A stretch of DNA of 64,000 bases from Bradyrhizobium sp. 149 (lineage in GTDB: Bacteria; Pseudomonadota; Alphaproteobacteria; Rhizobiales; Xanthobacteraceae), in the NCBI RefSeq assembly GCF_023073915.1, contig NZ_JADPKK010000019.1, positions 558,001-622,000 on the forward strand, read 5' to 3'. Positions 15,815-23,508 of this stretch are shown here, in pieces (the first letter of the stretch is position 1; each line of letters starts with the position of its first letter). A program made the position numbers and the translations under genes. Below the pieces are notes generated by a model. It saw only the letters and a list, made by a program, of their open reading frames with translations. It ran no database searches and had not been told where the DNA came from.

Positions 15815-16744
15815 TCAGGCGCCGCCCTCCTTGCGCTTGGGGCGCGGCGGACCGTCCACCGGCGGCAGCGATTTGAGATAGTCCGCCATCGCCGCGAGAT
15901 CGTCGTCCGGCAATTGCGAGGTGTTCTTGATCACCCGCGTCATCGCGCCACCGACGCTGTCGCCGTCGGGCAACTCGCCGGTCTTCAGGAAATAGGCAAT
16001 ATCCTTCGCGCTCCACTCGCCGAGGCCCTTCTGGGTGATGTTGGGCACCCATCCCTCGCCTTCCGGATTGGGGCCTCCCGCGAAGCGTTGTCCGGCGATG
16101 ATGCCGCCAAGCGCATTGCGCGGGCTGTGGCATTCCGCGCAATGGCCAAAGCTGTTGACGAGATAGGCGCCGCGATTCCACTGCGGCGACTTCGTGCCGT
16201 CAGCAACGAACGGCTTGCCGTCCATGAACAGGAATTTCCAGATACCGACGTTGCGCCTTATATTGAACGGAAAGCGCACGTCGTGGTCGCGCACCTTGCC
16301 TGCAACGGCCGGCAGCGTTTTCAGATAGGCGAAGAGATCGAGCACGTCCTCGCGCCTGGCGCGCTGATAAGACGTATAGGGAAAGGCCGGAAAATAATGC
16401 CGGCCGTCCGGCGAGACCCCGTGCATCACCGCATTGACGAATTCGGCGTCGCTCCATTTGCCGATGCCGTCGGTCGGATCGGAGGAGATGTTCGGCGCGT
16501 AGAACGTTCCGAACGGCGACTTGATCGCGACGCCGCCGCCGAGCCTGAGACGATCGGGCTGGTCGGGGACGGCATGGCAGGAGGCGCAGCCGCCGGCGTT
16601 GAACATCACCTCGCCATTGGCAAGATCAGGCACGCGGGCAGGCGCGGCGCCGGCGGCCGCCACCACCGGCGCGCTGAGCCACCAATAGACGCCGGCTGCG
16701 GCGAGTGCGGCGAGCAGCGCCACGGAGATTGTTCGTCGCAACAT
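15815..16744 (-). CDS. Diheme c-type cytochrome (alcohol/gluconate dehydrogenase-like cytochrome subunit)
   Basis: The product is 309 residues with an N-terminal membrane anchor or signal (about 5-33) and two heme sites: C53-A-S-C-H57 and C202-A-E-C-H206. The spacing and motifs such as Y-A-P-N-I-S-S-D-P-T-D-G-I-G-K-W resemble periplasmic diheme cytochromes that accept electrons from membrane dehydrogenases. No dehydrogenase gene is adjacent. The 3' part is rich in Pro, Lys and Arg. Confidence 0.88.
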   Translation of the reverse strand: MLRRTISVALLAALAAAGVYWWLSAPVVAAAGAAPARVPDLANGEVMFNAGGCASCHAVPDQPDRLRLGGGVAIKSPFGTFYAPNISSDPTDGIGKWSDAEFVNAVMHGVSPDGRHYFPAFPYTSYQRARREDVLDLFAYLKTLPAVAGKVRDHDVRFPFNIRRNVGIWKFLFMDGKPFVADGTKSPQWNRGAYLVNSFGHCAECHSPRNALGGIIAGQRFAGGPNPEGEGWVPNITQKGLGEWSAKDIAYFLKTGELPDGDSVGGAMTRVIKNTSQLPDDDLAAMADYLKSLPPVDGPPRPKRKEGGA

Positions 16745-16899
16745 GCGGTCCTTTCGTCGTCGCGGCGAACCTTATGACCGATGTCTTCGCCGCTCCAGCC
16801 ACGAAGAATTTAGCCCGCCGCGGCCTGAAACGGGAATAAACTGAAATGCCGGCTGTTGGAAGTTTGGCAGCCCAAACGGGTTCAGCAGGGAGAAGAGTC

Positions 16900-17316
16900 A
16901 TGAACAAGACCGTCATCGCCATGTCAGTGCTCGGCGCCGTCGCTTTTGCGGGTTCGGCCAGTGCGGAAAAGCTGAAAGCAACGCTCGACGCCAAGTCCGA
17001 GGTACCGGCAACCACCAGCAGCGGCACCGGAACGGCCGATCTGGACTACGACGCCGCCAGCAAGAAGCTGTCCTGGAAGGTCACCTATTCCGGCCTGTCC
17101 GGCCCCGCCACCGCCGCGCATTTCCACGGGCCTGCCGAGCCCGGCAAGAACGCGGGCGTCGCGATCCCGATTCCCGGCGCAGCCACCAGCCCGGCCGAGG
17201 GCTCGGCGACATTGACCGACGCGCAGGCCGCCGATCTGCTCGGCGGGAAGCTCTATGTCAACATCCACACCGCGGCCAATCCGGGCGGCGAGATCCGCGG
17301 TCAGGTGACGAAGTAA
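16900..17316 (+). CDS. Secreted CHRD-domain protein
   Basis: The product is 138 residues with a signal peptide (about 1-23, cleavage after A-S-A) and a CHRD beta-sandwich domain (about 24-138). Conserved motifs include A-A-H-F-H-G-P-A and L-Y-V-N-I-H-T-A-A-N-P-G-G-E-I-R-G-Q-V. CHRD domains are known from chordin; the bacterial role is unknown. A purine-rich ribosome site (cagggagaag) precedes the ATG. A terminator follows. Confidence 0.88.
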   Translation: MNKTVIAMSVLGAVAFAGSASAEKLKATLDAKSEVPATTSSGTGTADLDYDAASKKLSWKVTYSGLSGPATAAHFHGPAEPGKNAGVAIPIPGAATSPAEGSATLTDAQAADLLGGKLYVNIHTAANPGGEIRGQVTK

Positions 17317-17337
17317 GTCAAGGCCGCTTCGTCGGCG

Positions 17338-17372
17338 AAGGCCGGACGCTGGAGGGAGCGTCCGGCCTTTTC
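17338..17372 (+). terminator. Rho-independent terminator after the CHRD gene
   Basis: A perfect 13-bp stem, aaggccggacgct / agcgtccggcctt, with loop ggaggg, runs into tttt. It also lies just beyond the convergent PLP-enzyme gene. Confidence 0.9.
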
Positions 17373-17427
17373 GATTCTTGGGTTGGGAATCCGAAGCCAC
17401 GCACAAGGCGCGATCTTGGCGCATGCG

Positions 17428-18723
17428 TCACATTTCGGGTTCGGCCGCGTTCAGCGCTTGCGCTAGATCGGCGATCAGGTCCGACGGGTGTTCGATGCCG
17501 ATCGACAGCCTTATCGTGGAATCCAGCACGCCGATCTTGCGGCGGATGTCGGCGGGAACGCCGGAATGAGTCATGGTGGCAGGCAGGCTCGCAAGCGACT
17601 CCGTTCCACCAAGGCTCACGGCCAGCTTGAGGATTTGCAGCGCGTTGAGGAACTTCATGGCCGCGGCCTTGCCGCCGACGATGTCGAACGAGAAGGTGGA
17701 TCCTGCACCTGAGCATTGCCGCGCGAACACAAGTCCGACCGGCGAAGCCGCCTCAAGATGACCGAGATAGTGCACCTTGGCCACCCTGGAATGATCGCGC
17801 AGATAATCCGCCACGAGCCGCGCATTCGCATCGGCCTTTTCCATGCGCAGGCTCAACGTCTCGAGCGACCGGTTGATCATCCAGCAGGAATGCGGATCGA
17901 GCTGGGTGCCGATGGCGCCCCGCAGCGCCTTGATGCCTTTCACGACGGCTTTCGAGCCGAGCGCGGCGCCCGCGATCAGATCTGAATGACCGCCGACATA
18001 TTTCGTGAGCGAGTACAGAGAAATATCCGCGCCGTGCTCGATCGGCCGCTGAAACACCGGTCCGAGCAGCGTATTGTCGCAGGCGATGATCGGAACGTGT
18101 CCTTGCGTCTTTCCGATTGTCTCGGCGACACGGCGCATCATCGCGACATCGACCAGCCCATTGGTCGGGTTGGCCGGAGTTTCGATCAGAATCATCGAGA
18201 CCCGGCCCTTGCCCATGGCCTCTTCCGCGGCCTGGTTGACCGCGGCCTCGTCAACGCCATCGGCGAAGCCGACGGCGCCAATCGACAGACGCGCAAGCGT
18301 ATTTGTCAGCAGGGTTTCCGTCCCGCCATAGAGCGGCTGGGAGTGCAGAATGACATCGCCGGGGCGGACGAAAGCCAGGATCGTGGTTGCGATCGCCGCC
18401 ATGCCGGATGAGAACAACGCACAGCTCTCGGTGCGCTCGTAGATTGCCAGCCTGTCCTCGACGATTTCGCTGTTGGGATGATTGAAGCGTGAATAGACTA
18501 GGCCCGCGCCCATCCCTTCCGGCGGCTCGCGCCGTCCGGAGACGAAATCAAAGAAGTCCTGTCCATCCTCGGCCGTCTTGAAAACGAAGGTGGACGTCAG
18601 GAACACCGGCGGCTTGACGGCGCCTTCCGACAATTGCGGATCATAGCCATAGGTCAGCATCAGCGTTTCGGGATGCAGCATATGGTTGCCGATGTGCGTC
18701 TTCGACGGGAAGGGTTTTGCCAT
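17428..18723 (-). CDS. Cystathionine gamma-synthase/methionine gamma-lyase family PLP enzyme
   Basis: The product is 431 residues. The PLP lysine is K241 in [12 protein letters not shown]; other family motifs are S-S-G-M-A-A (about 105-110), Y-G-G-T (132-135) and E-T-P-A-N-P-T-N (181-188). It belongs to the Cys/Met metabolism group. Cystathionine synthase, gamma-lyase or methionine gamma-lyase activity cannot be separated by eye, though the insert around 64-75 resembles the gamma-synthase-family group annotated in Bradyrhizobium. The start at 18723 is the longest sensible one; a methionine at residue 15 is an alternative. Confidence 0.85.
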   Translation of the reverse strand: MAKPFPSKTHIGNHMLHPETLMLTYGYDPQLSEGAVKPPVFLTSTFVFKTAEDGQDFFDFVSGRREPPEGMGAGLVYSRFNHPNSEIVEDRLAIYERTESCALFSSGMAAIATTILAFVRPGDVILHSQPLYGGTETLLTNTLARLSIGAVGFADGVDEAAVNQAAEEAMGKGRVSMILIETPANPTNGLVDVAMMRRVAETIGKTQGHVPIIACDNTLLGPVFQRPIEHGADISLYSLTKYVGGHSDLIAGAALGSKAVVKGIKALRGAIGTQLDPHSCWMINRSLETLSLRMEKADANARLVADYLRDHSRVAKVHYLGHLEAASPVGLVFARQCSGAGSTFSFDIVGGKAAAMKFLNALQILKLAVSLGGTESLASLPATMTHSGVPADIRRKIGVLDSTIRLSIGIEHPSDLIADLAQALNAAEPEM

Positions 18724-19012
18724 GGCCTGTCTCGCTGTTCCTGATTGAGGAGCTCGCCGCGGGTTGGAACTCCTGATGTCATGAAGCCGTCAGGAGCGAG
18801 ATGCGTCAGCGTCAAAAGCTCACACCAATGGCGCGGCGGCTGGAGCAAAGATAATTGTTCTGGCAGCGATCCGTCAGGCCTTGCGAACAGAATTTCTCCG
18901 CTGCGCTGCGCGCCGACATAAAAAAACGGCTGCTCTCGCAGCCGCCCTTTCTTGGCTTTGGTAGCGCGGGTTTCACTGCGCATCCATCCGGGCCACCCGC
19001 TTCTTGTGCGCG
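18724..19012. other. Intergenic region upstream of the PLP transsulfuration gene
   Basis: There are 289 bases without a convincing gene. The region holds the leader of the 17428-18723 gene on the minus strand and the terminator of the cytochrome c' gene near 18920. I looked for a SAM-II-type riboswitch consensus and did not find one. Short repeats of aggagctc and cctgatg near 18745-18780 can fold but fit no family I recognise. Confidence 0.5.
18920..18944 (-). terminator. Rho-independent terminator of the cytochrome c' gene
   Basis: On the minus strand cggctgc-gaga-gcagccg is followed by a run of seven T. It starts about 70 bases after the cytochrome c' stop codon. Confidence 0.88.
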
Positions 19013-19459
19013 TCAGCCGTTCTTCACGCGGAAGGTCTCATGGCAGCCGCCGCATTCCTTGCCGACCGCGGGAAAATTCGCCTTGAGCGAGTCGAGATCC
19101 TTGATCTTGCCCTTGGCCTCGGCGACGACCTTGGCGAAGCTCGCGACCTTGGCATCGAACCCGGCCTTGTCCTCCCAGACCTTCGGCGAGGCGCTGTAGT
19201 CGCCCTCGGGCTTCATGCCCTTTGCGCTCGCCGGAAACAGGTTCGGCAGCTTCTTGGCGGTGTCCTCGAACTGCGCCAGCGCGCTGTCCACGGTGGCCTG
19301 GTCATAGGGCTTTTCGCCCTTGACCATCGCCGCCACCGCGCCGGCGTTCTTGCCGTTGCCCTTCATGAGGGTCTGGACCTCCTTGACGGAGTCCTCTTGT
19401 GCCCAAACCGCGCCCATACCGAGCAGCAGCGCGCCCCCAACAACCAACACTCGCTTCAT
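19013..19459 (-). CDS. Cytochrome c'
   Basis: The product is 148 residues with a signal peptide (about 1-20) and a four-helix-bundle pattern. The single C-terminal heme motif is C136-G-G-C-H140 followed by E-T-F-R-V-K, as expected of periplasmic cytochrome c' proteins that bind NO or CO. The gene stands alone, with its own terminator downstream and a short tandem repeat in the leader. Confidence 0.9.
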   Translation of the reverse strand: MKRVLVVGGALLLGMGAVWAQEDSVKEVQTLMKGNGKNAGAVAAMVKGEKPYDQATVDSALAQFEDTAKKLPNLFPASAKGMKPEGDYSASPKVWEDKAGFDAKVASFAKVVAEAKGKIKDLDSLKANFPAVGKECGGCHETFRVKNG

Positions 19460-19476
19460 TCGCAGAATCCCTTTCG

Positions 19477-19523
19477 TTGATGCAAGATCGCCTTGATGCA
19501 GGATCGCCTTGATGCAGATCGTG
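19477..19523. repeat. 16-bp tandem repeat in the cytochrome c' leader
   Basis: Two full copies of ttgatgcaRgatcgcc (19477-19492 and 19493-19508) and a partial third (from 19509) lie just upstream of the start codon at 19459. Confidence 0.75.
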
Positions 19524-19606
19524 CCGACCCCTCAATGGGGCCAACACCACTCGGCAGATTTCATTCCGCGGAAGGCGCGACGATAAATCGTCGCACCCTT
19601 ATTAGT

Positions 19607-19655
19607 CGCGCATGATCCCGTCGGAAAACCGCTCCACACGTTTGCGGATCATGCG
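19607..19655. repeat. Palindromic intergenic repeat, family B (full copy)
   Basis: gcgcatgatcc on the left pairs with ggatcatgcg on the right, and the interior carries ggaaaaccgctccacac. A related partial copy lies at 40182-40216. This type is frequent in Bradyrhizobium intergenic DNA. Here it abuts the 3' end of the molybdenum hydroxylase gene. Confidence 0.75.
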
Positions 19656-19658
19656 AAA

Positions 19659-21968
19659 TCACAGGCTGTGACGGCGGTGGTGCTCGTTGATGGCGATCCA
19701 CACCCGCTCCGGGGTCGCCGGCATGTCGATGTGGTCGATCTTGTACTCGCGCCAGAGCCCGTCGACGATGGCATTGACGACGGCCGGACAGGAGCCGATC
19801 GCGCCGGCCTCGCCCGCCCCCTTAACCCCCAGCGGATTGGTCGTGCAGGGCACGTTGGCAGTCTCGAACACGAAGGCCGGTCCGTCCGCCGCGCGCGGCA
19901 GCGCGTAGTCCATGAAGGTCGCAGTGATGAGCTGGCCGTCGCCCGCGCCATAGACCACCTGCTCCATCAGGGCCTGGCCGATGCCCTGCATGGCGCCGCC
20001 ATGCACCTGGCCTGCCAAGAGCAGCGGATTGAGCGTCTTGCCGAAATCGTCGACGATCACGTAATTGACGATTTTGATGATGCCGGTCGCCGGATCGATC
20101 TCGACCTCTGCGAGATGGGTGCCGTTCGGATAGGTGCCGTCGGCGCTGGCGAAGGTCGCACTCGCGTTCAGCTTCGAGGGATCGGCGCCCGCGCGCTTGG
20201 CGAGACCGGCGAACGAGATCGAACGGTCGGTGCCGGCGATGCGCACCGCGCCTTCCGAAATCTCGAGGTCGCCGGCGCTGGCTTCCAGCGCCTGGGCCGC
20301 AATCTCCTTGAGTCGCGCGCCGAGCTCGCGGGTCGCACGCTCGACGCTGACGCCGCCTGACGGGATCGACGCCGAGCCGCCGGTGCCGAGGCCCGTGGCG
20401 ATCATGTCCGTGTCGCCCTGGTGGACGTGCACGCGCTCGGGCGCAACGCCGAACTGCTCGGCGACGATCTGCGCGTAGGCGGTCTGGTGACCCTGCCCGC
20501 TCGACTGGGTGCCGATCAGGACAGTGATATCGCCATCGGGATCCATCCGCACATTGGCGGTCTCCTCGCCCATGGTGCCGCAGACCTCGACATAGCTCGC
20601 AAGCCCGATGCCGCGGATCAGGCCGTTCTTCTTGGCCGCCTTGGCGCGCTTGCCAAATTCCTTCCAGTCGGCGATCTCCATCGCGCGCTTGAGATGCGCT
20701 GCGAAGTCGCCGGAATCGTAGACCTTGCCGGTCGCCGTCTTGTAGGGCAGCGCCTTCGGCTGAATGAAATTCTTGCGGCGGATGGCGTCCGGCGTCATGT
20801 CGAGTTTTCGGGCGCAGGCGTCGACGAGACGTTCGATGACGTAGGCTGCCTCGGGCCGCCCCGCGCCACGATAGGCATCGACCGGCACGCTGTTGGTGAA
20901 GATGGTGCGAACCCGGCAGTGGAACGCCTGGATGTCGTAGAGGCCCGGCAGCATGCCGGCGCCGCCGTGCGGGATGTAGGGCCCGAAGGTCGACAGATAC
21001 GCGCCCATGTCGCCCATCAAGTCGCAATCCATCGCGAGGAACTTGCCGTCCTCGGCCAGCGCCATCTTCGCGGTGGTGACGTTGTCGCGGCCCTGCGCGT
21101 CGCCCATGAAATGCTCGCTGCGATCGGCCGCCCATTTCACCGCCTTCTTCAGCTTTCGCGCGGCGACTGCCAGGAGGGCGTATTCCCGATAGGGAAACAG
21201 CTTCGTGCCGAAGCCGCCGCCGACGTCGGGGCAGATCACCCGCATCTTGTCGGTCGGCATGTTGAGCACGTTCTGGCAGAGGATATCGCGCAGCCGATGG
21301 CTGCCCTGGCTGCCGACCGTCAGCGTCAGATGGTCGCGCTTGGCGTCGTATTCGCACACCGCCGCACGCGTTTCCAGGAAGCTCGCGACCACGCGCGGAT
21401 TGACGATCGAGATTTCCGCGACCGCATGTGCTTTGGCAAACGCCGCTTCGGTCGCCGCCTTGTCACCAATCGAAACATCGAACAGGACGTTGCCGGCCTT
21501 GTCCGGCCAGACCTGCGGCGCGCCCTTCTTGATGGCGTTGACGACGCCGGTCACCGCCGGCAGCGGGGTCCATTTGACCTCGATCGCCTCGATCGCGTCG
21601 CGAGCGTGGTCGACGGTCTCGGCGACGACGAAGGCGATGGAATCGCCGACATGGCGCACCTCGTCCTTGGCGAGGATCGGGTAAGGCGGGCCGGTGAACG
21701 GATCGGTCTCGAGATTGAACAGGCAGGGCAGATTGCCGAGATCCCCAACGTCATCGGCGGTCAAGATCAGCGCGACGCCGGGCAGCGTACGGGCACGGCT
21801 CGCATCGATGGTGTATTTGGCATGGGCATGCGGCGAGCGCAGCATCAGGCAGCGCAGTGCGGCCTGCGGCGCGTAATCGTCGGTATAGCGGCCCTTGCCA
21901 CGGATAAGTGCGTCATCCTCCTTGCGCAGCACGCTTTGGCCAACGCCGAATTTGATGGGAGCCGCCAT
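19659..21968 (-). CDS. Xanthine dehydrogenase/CO dehydrogenase-family molybdopterin large subunit (orphan)
   Basis: The product is 769 residues, the full length of a molybdenum hydroxylase large subunit binding Mo-cytosine dinucleotide. Motifs include G-R-Y-T-D-D-Y near 26-32, G-G-G-F-G-T-K, D-A-Y-R-G-A-G-R-P-E in the active region, and the C-terminal G-V-K-G-A-G-E-A-G-A-I-G containing the catalytic glutamate. The Cys active-site loop of true (form I) CO dehydrogenase is absent, so CO oxidation is unlikely. The usual FAD (CoxM) and 2Fe-2S (CoxS) subunits are not adjacent on either side. The substrate is unknown. Confidence 0.88.
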   Translation of the reverse strand: MAAPIKFGVGQSVLRKEDDALIRGKGRYTDDYAPQAALRCLMLRSPHAHAKYTIDASRARTLPGVALILTADDVGDLGNLPCLFNLETDPFTGPPYPILAKDEVRHVGDSIAFVVAETVDHARDAIEAIEVKWTPLPAVTGVVNAIKKGAPQVWPDKAGNVLFDVSIGDKAATEAAFAKAHAVAEISIVNPRVVASFLETRAAVCEYDAKRDHLTLTVGSQGSHRLRDILCQNVLNMPTDKMRVICPDVGGGFGTKLFPYREYALLAVAARKLKKAVKWAADRSEHFMGDAQGRDNVTTAKMALAEDGKFLAMDCDLMGDMGAYLSTFGPYIPHGGAGMLPGLYDIQAFHCRVRTIFTNSVPVDAYRGAGRPEAAYVIERLVDACARKLDMTPDAIRRKNFIQPKALPYKTATGKVYDSGDFAAHLKRAMEIADWKEFGKRAKAAKKNGLIRGIGLASYVEVCGTMGEETANVRMDPDGDITVLIGTQSSGQGHQTAYAQIVAEQFGVAPERVHVHQGDTDMIATGLGTGGSASIPSGGVSVERATRELGARLKEIAAQALEASAGDLEISEGAVRIAGTDRSISFAGLAKRAGADPSKLNASATFASADGTYPNGTHLAEVEIDPATGIIKIVNYVIVDDFGKTLNPLLLAGQVHGGAMQGIGQALMEQVVYGAGDGQLITATFMDYALPRAADGPAFVFETANVPCTTNPLGVKGAGEAGAIGSCPAVVNAIVDGLWREYKIDHIDMPATPERVWIAINEHHRRHSL

Positions 21969-22123
21969 TTTCTCTTCCCGTTCTCATGGTTGTTTTGCCG
22001 GCATATTGCCGTGGAAAAACTGGCAAGGCAAACGGGTTTAGGCGGGCACATTGATCGGCGGTACGGAAAGCGCCGCTGATCCGTCATTGCGCGGGGCTAT
22101 CGCATATGGCGTTCTGGAAGGCG

Positions 22124-22231
22124 TGGTTCGAGACGGGCCGTAAGCGGCGCACCATTGCGCCGCGAAACGAGACCTCATCCTGAGGAGCCCGCCAAAAGCG
22201 GGCGTCTCGAAGGATCGGCCGCGAAGGGGCA
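22124..22231. repeat. Palindromic intergenic repeat, family C
   Basis: ggttcgagacggg, then cctcatcctgaggagcccgcc, then gcgggcgtctcgaagg form nested inverted segments. The region between 21969 and 22253 has no other feature. The motif cctcatcctgaggag with flanking gagacg arms is a recurrent Bradyrhizobium intergenic element as I recall it. Confidence 0.65.
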
Positions 22232-22253
22232 GCCCGCCAAGCTCCTCTACAAG

Positions 22254-22646
22254 TTACATCAAGCCACGGCCCCACAGATATATCGTGCTATCTCTAAGTC
22301 GATCGATAGCTCGTTCAGCTGTGATGTAGTCGATCTCGCCGCGCGTGAGGCCGATATCCATCAACTCCCTGTCACTCAGGTCCTGCAAGTTGGCTCGTAA
22401 GCTCTGGCGCTGGCGCCGCTCCTGAAACGCACGCCAAGCCCGACCGAGCAAGCCCCGGCCGCTTCGCGTCGCTACCGCGGCATTCCTTTCCGGCAAAGCG
22501 TCGTCCAGCGCTGCAGCGGTCGCCTTGAGGCGCGCTGCCAACGCCGCGTCCATCGCGTCCTTCGCCGACACGATGGAGAGGTTGAGGCCGCGTCCCGCGG
22601 CATCGACCTCGGTCTCGGATGTGACGTTCGTCAGTTGGGGTGGCAT
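22254..22646 (-). CDS. DUF1127-domain small protein
   Basis: The product is 130 residues. The C-terminal third (about 72-120) is an Arg-rich DUF1127 (YjiS-like) domain with L-S-D-R-E-L-M-D-I-G-L-T-R-G-E-I-D-Y-I. The N-terminal 70 residues are Ala-rich and unassigned. DUF1127 proteins in alphaproteobacteria have been linked to RNA handling, phosphate/carbon balance and stress, but the role here is unknown. A ribosome site (aggagc) precedes the ATG. A terminator and a 25-codon ORF lie directly upstream. Confidence 0.85.
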   Translation of the reverse strand: MPPQLTNVTSETEVDAAGRGLNLSIVSAKDAMDAALAARLKATAAALDDALPERNAAVATRSGRGLLGRAWRAFQERRQRQSLRANLQDLSDRELMDIGLTRGEIDYITAERAIDRLRDSTIYLWGRGLM

Positions 22647-22684
22647 CGGATGCTCCTGCTGTTGTGCCGGCAGGGAGCGTGGCC

Positions 22685-22717
22685 AAACAAAAGGCCCCGT
22701 CCGATGCCGGCGGGGCC
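22685..22717 (-). terminator. Rho-independent terminator between the 25-codon ORF and the DUF1127 gene
   Basis: On the minus strand ggccccg ... cggggcc with an inner ccg/cgg pair is followed by ttttgttt. It ends about 40 bases before the DUF1127 ATG, so it either ends a short transcript or attenuates the downstream gene. Confidence 0.85.
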
Positions 22718-22745
22718 CTGGTGGAAAGATGTCGTCGTCGAATTC

Positions 22746-22823
22746 CTAGCGCGCGACTCCTTCCACGGCCCAGCCGAAGCGGGTCATGTGCATCGAGTTG
22801 ATGTTGCGCACGGATTTAGTCAT
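22746..22823 (-). CDS. 25-residue mini-ORF, possibly leaderless
   Basis: ATG at 22823 to TAG at 22746 encodes M-T-K-S-V-R-N-I-N-S-M-H-M-T-R and then a W-containing tail of 10 more residues. No ribosome site is visible, but a plausible sigma70-type promoter lies just upstream, so transcription would start at or next to the A of the ATG. It ends 29 bases before a strong terminator. It may be a leader peptide, a free small protein, or the 5' part of a small RNA. I recognise no family. Confidence 0.5.
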   Translation of the reverse strand: MTKSVRNINSMHMTRFGWAVEGVAR

Positions 22824-22829
22824 GAGCTG

Positions 22830-22858
22830 TTAGTACCACAGCAATCGCGCAAAATCAA
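22830..22858 (-). promoter_or_regulatory. Predicted sigma70-type promoter of the 25-codon ORF
   Basis: On the minus strand TTGATT (22858-22853) and TACTAA (22835-22830) are 17 bases apart. A start site 7 bases past the -10 box falls on position 22823, the A of the ATG. Confidence 0.45.
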
Positions 22859-22930
22859 GAGATGTGTGAACGTCGGTTGCATCCTGGAGGCGAGCCCCTC
22901 GTTCAGGCGCTCCCTTCCCCCTACGTGCCT

Positions 22931-23347
22931 TCACGACTTCTTCTGCTTCGCTTCCACGTATCGTGCGAAGTTGTCGAGGATGGCCTGCCAACCGCCTTGC
23001 TGCTGCTCGACCGAATGCGTCGATTCGCCATCGAAGACCACGCGGACGAGAATGCCCTTCGGGCCGGGCACAAACTCGACTTCAGCTTTTCGCTCGCCGA
23101 ACGAATATTCGATCCGCTTGTGCTCGATGATTTTCGTGTAGGTACCGGCGAAGTCAAAGCCCATGCTGCCGTCCTTGGCCTCCATGCGCGATGAGAAGAC
23201 ACCGCCTTCTCGCAGGTCGACGGTCGCCTTGGTCGTATGCCAGTCGTCGGACGCGGCGTTCCACTTCATGATGTCAGCAGGCGTCGTGTAAGCGCGCCAG
23301 ACCTGATCGATGGGGGCTGCTACGTTGGTTTCGACGGTGATCCTCAT
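22931..23347 (-). CDS. SRPBCC/AHSA1-like domain protein
   Basis: This 138-residue START/Bet v1-like protein of the activator-of-Hsp90-ATPase-homologue group has a hydrophobic ligand cavity. The N-terminal pattern I-T-V-E-T-N-V-A-A-P-I-D-Q-V-W-R-A-Y-T-T-P and the C-terminal G-G-W-Q-A-I-L-D-N-F-A-R-Y-V-E are typical. Small proteins of this group often sit beside ArsR regulators, but none is present here. The ligand is unknown. Confidence 0.9.
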   Translation of the reverse strand: MRITVETNVAAPIDQVWRAYTTPADIMKWNAASDDWHTTKATVDLREGGVFSSRMEAKDGSMGFDFAGTYTKIIEHKRIEYSFGERKAEVEFVPGPKGILVRVVFDGESTHSVEQQQGGWQAILDNFARYVEAKQKKS

Positions 23348-23508
23348 AAACAGTGCTCCTGGTTCGATTTTGCCGGCTCGAGGTCACGGCATCACGTCGC
23401 GTGTGCAGGGTCCATCCACCGCACTTCCGAGACGTGTCCATCCAAGGACGATCGAGACTGGCCCGTGCCGACAAGCTCGAGCCGTCAATGCGTTGAAAAT
23501 ATGAAAAG

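Noticed and set aside
19659..21968. Aerobic CO dehydrogenase large subunit (CoxL form I)
   Set aside because: The Cys-containing active-site loop of form I is replaced by D-A-Y-R-G-A-G-R-P-E, and coxM and coxS are absent nearby.
20421..22079. 552-codon plus-strand frame opposite the molybdenum hydroxylase
   Set aside because: Antisense shadow; no motif and it runs past the real gene's start.
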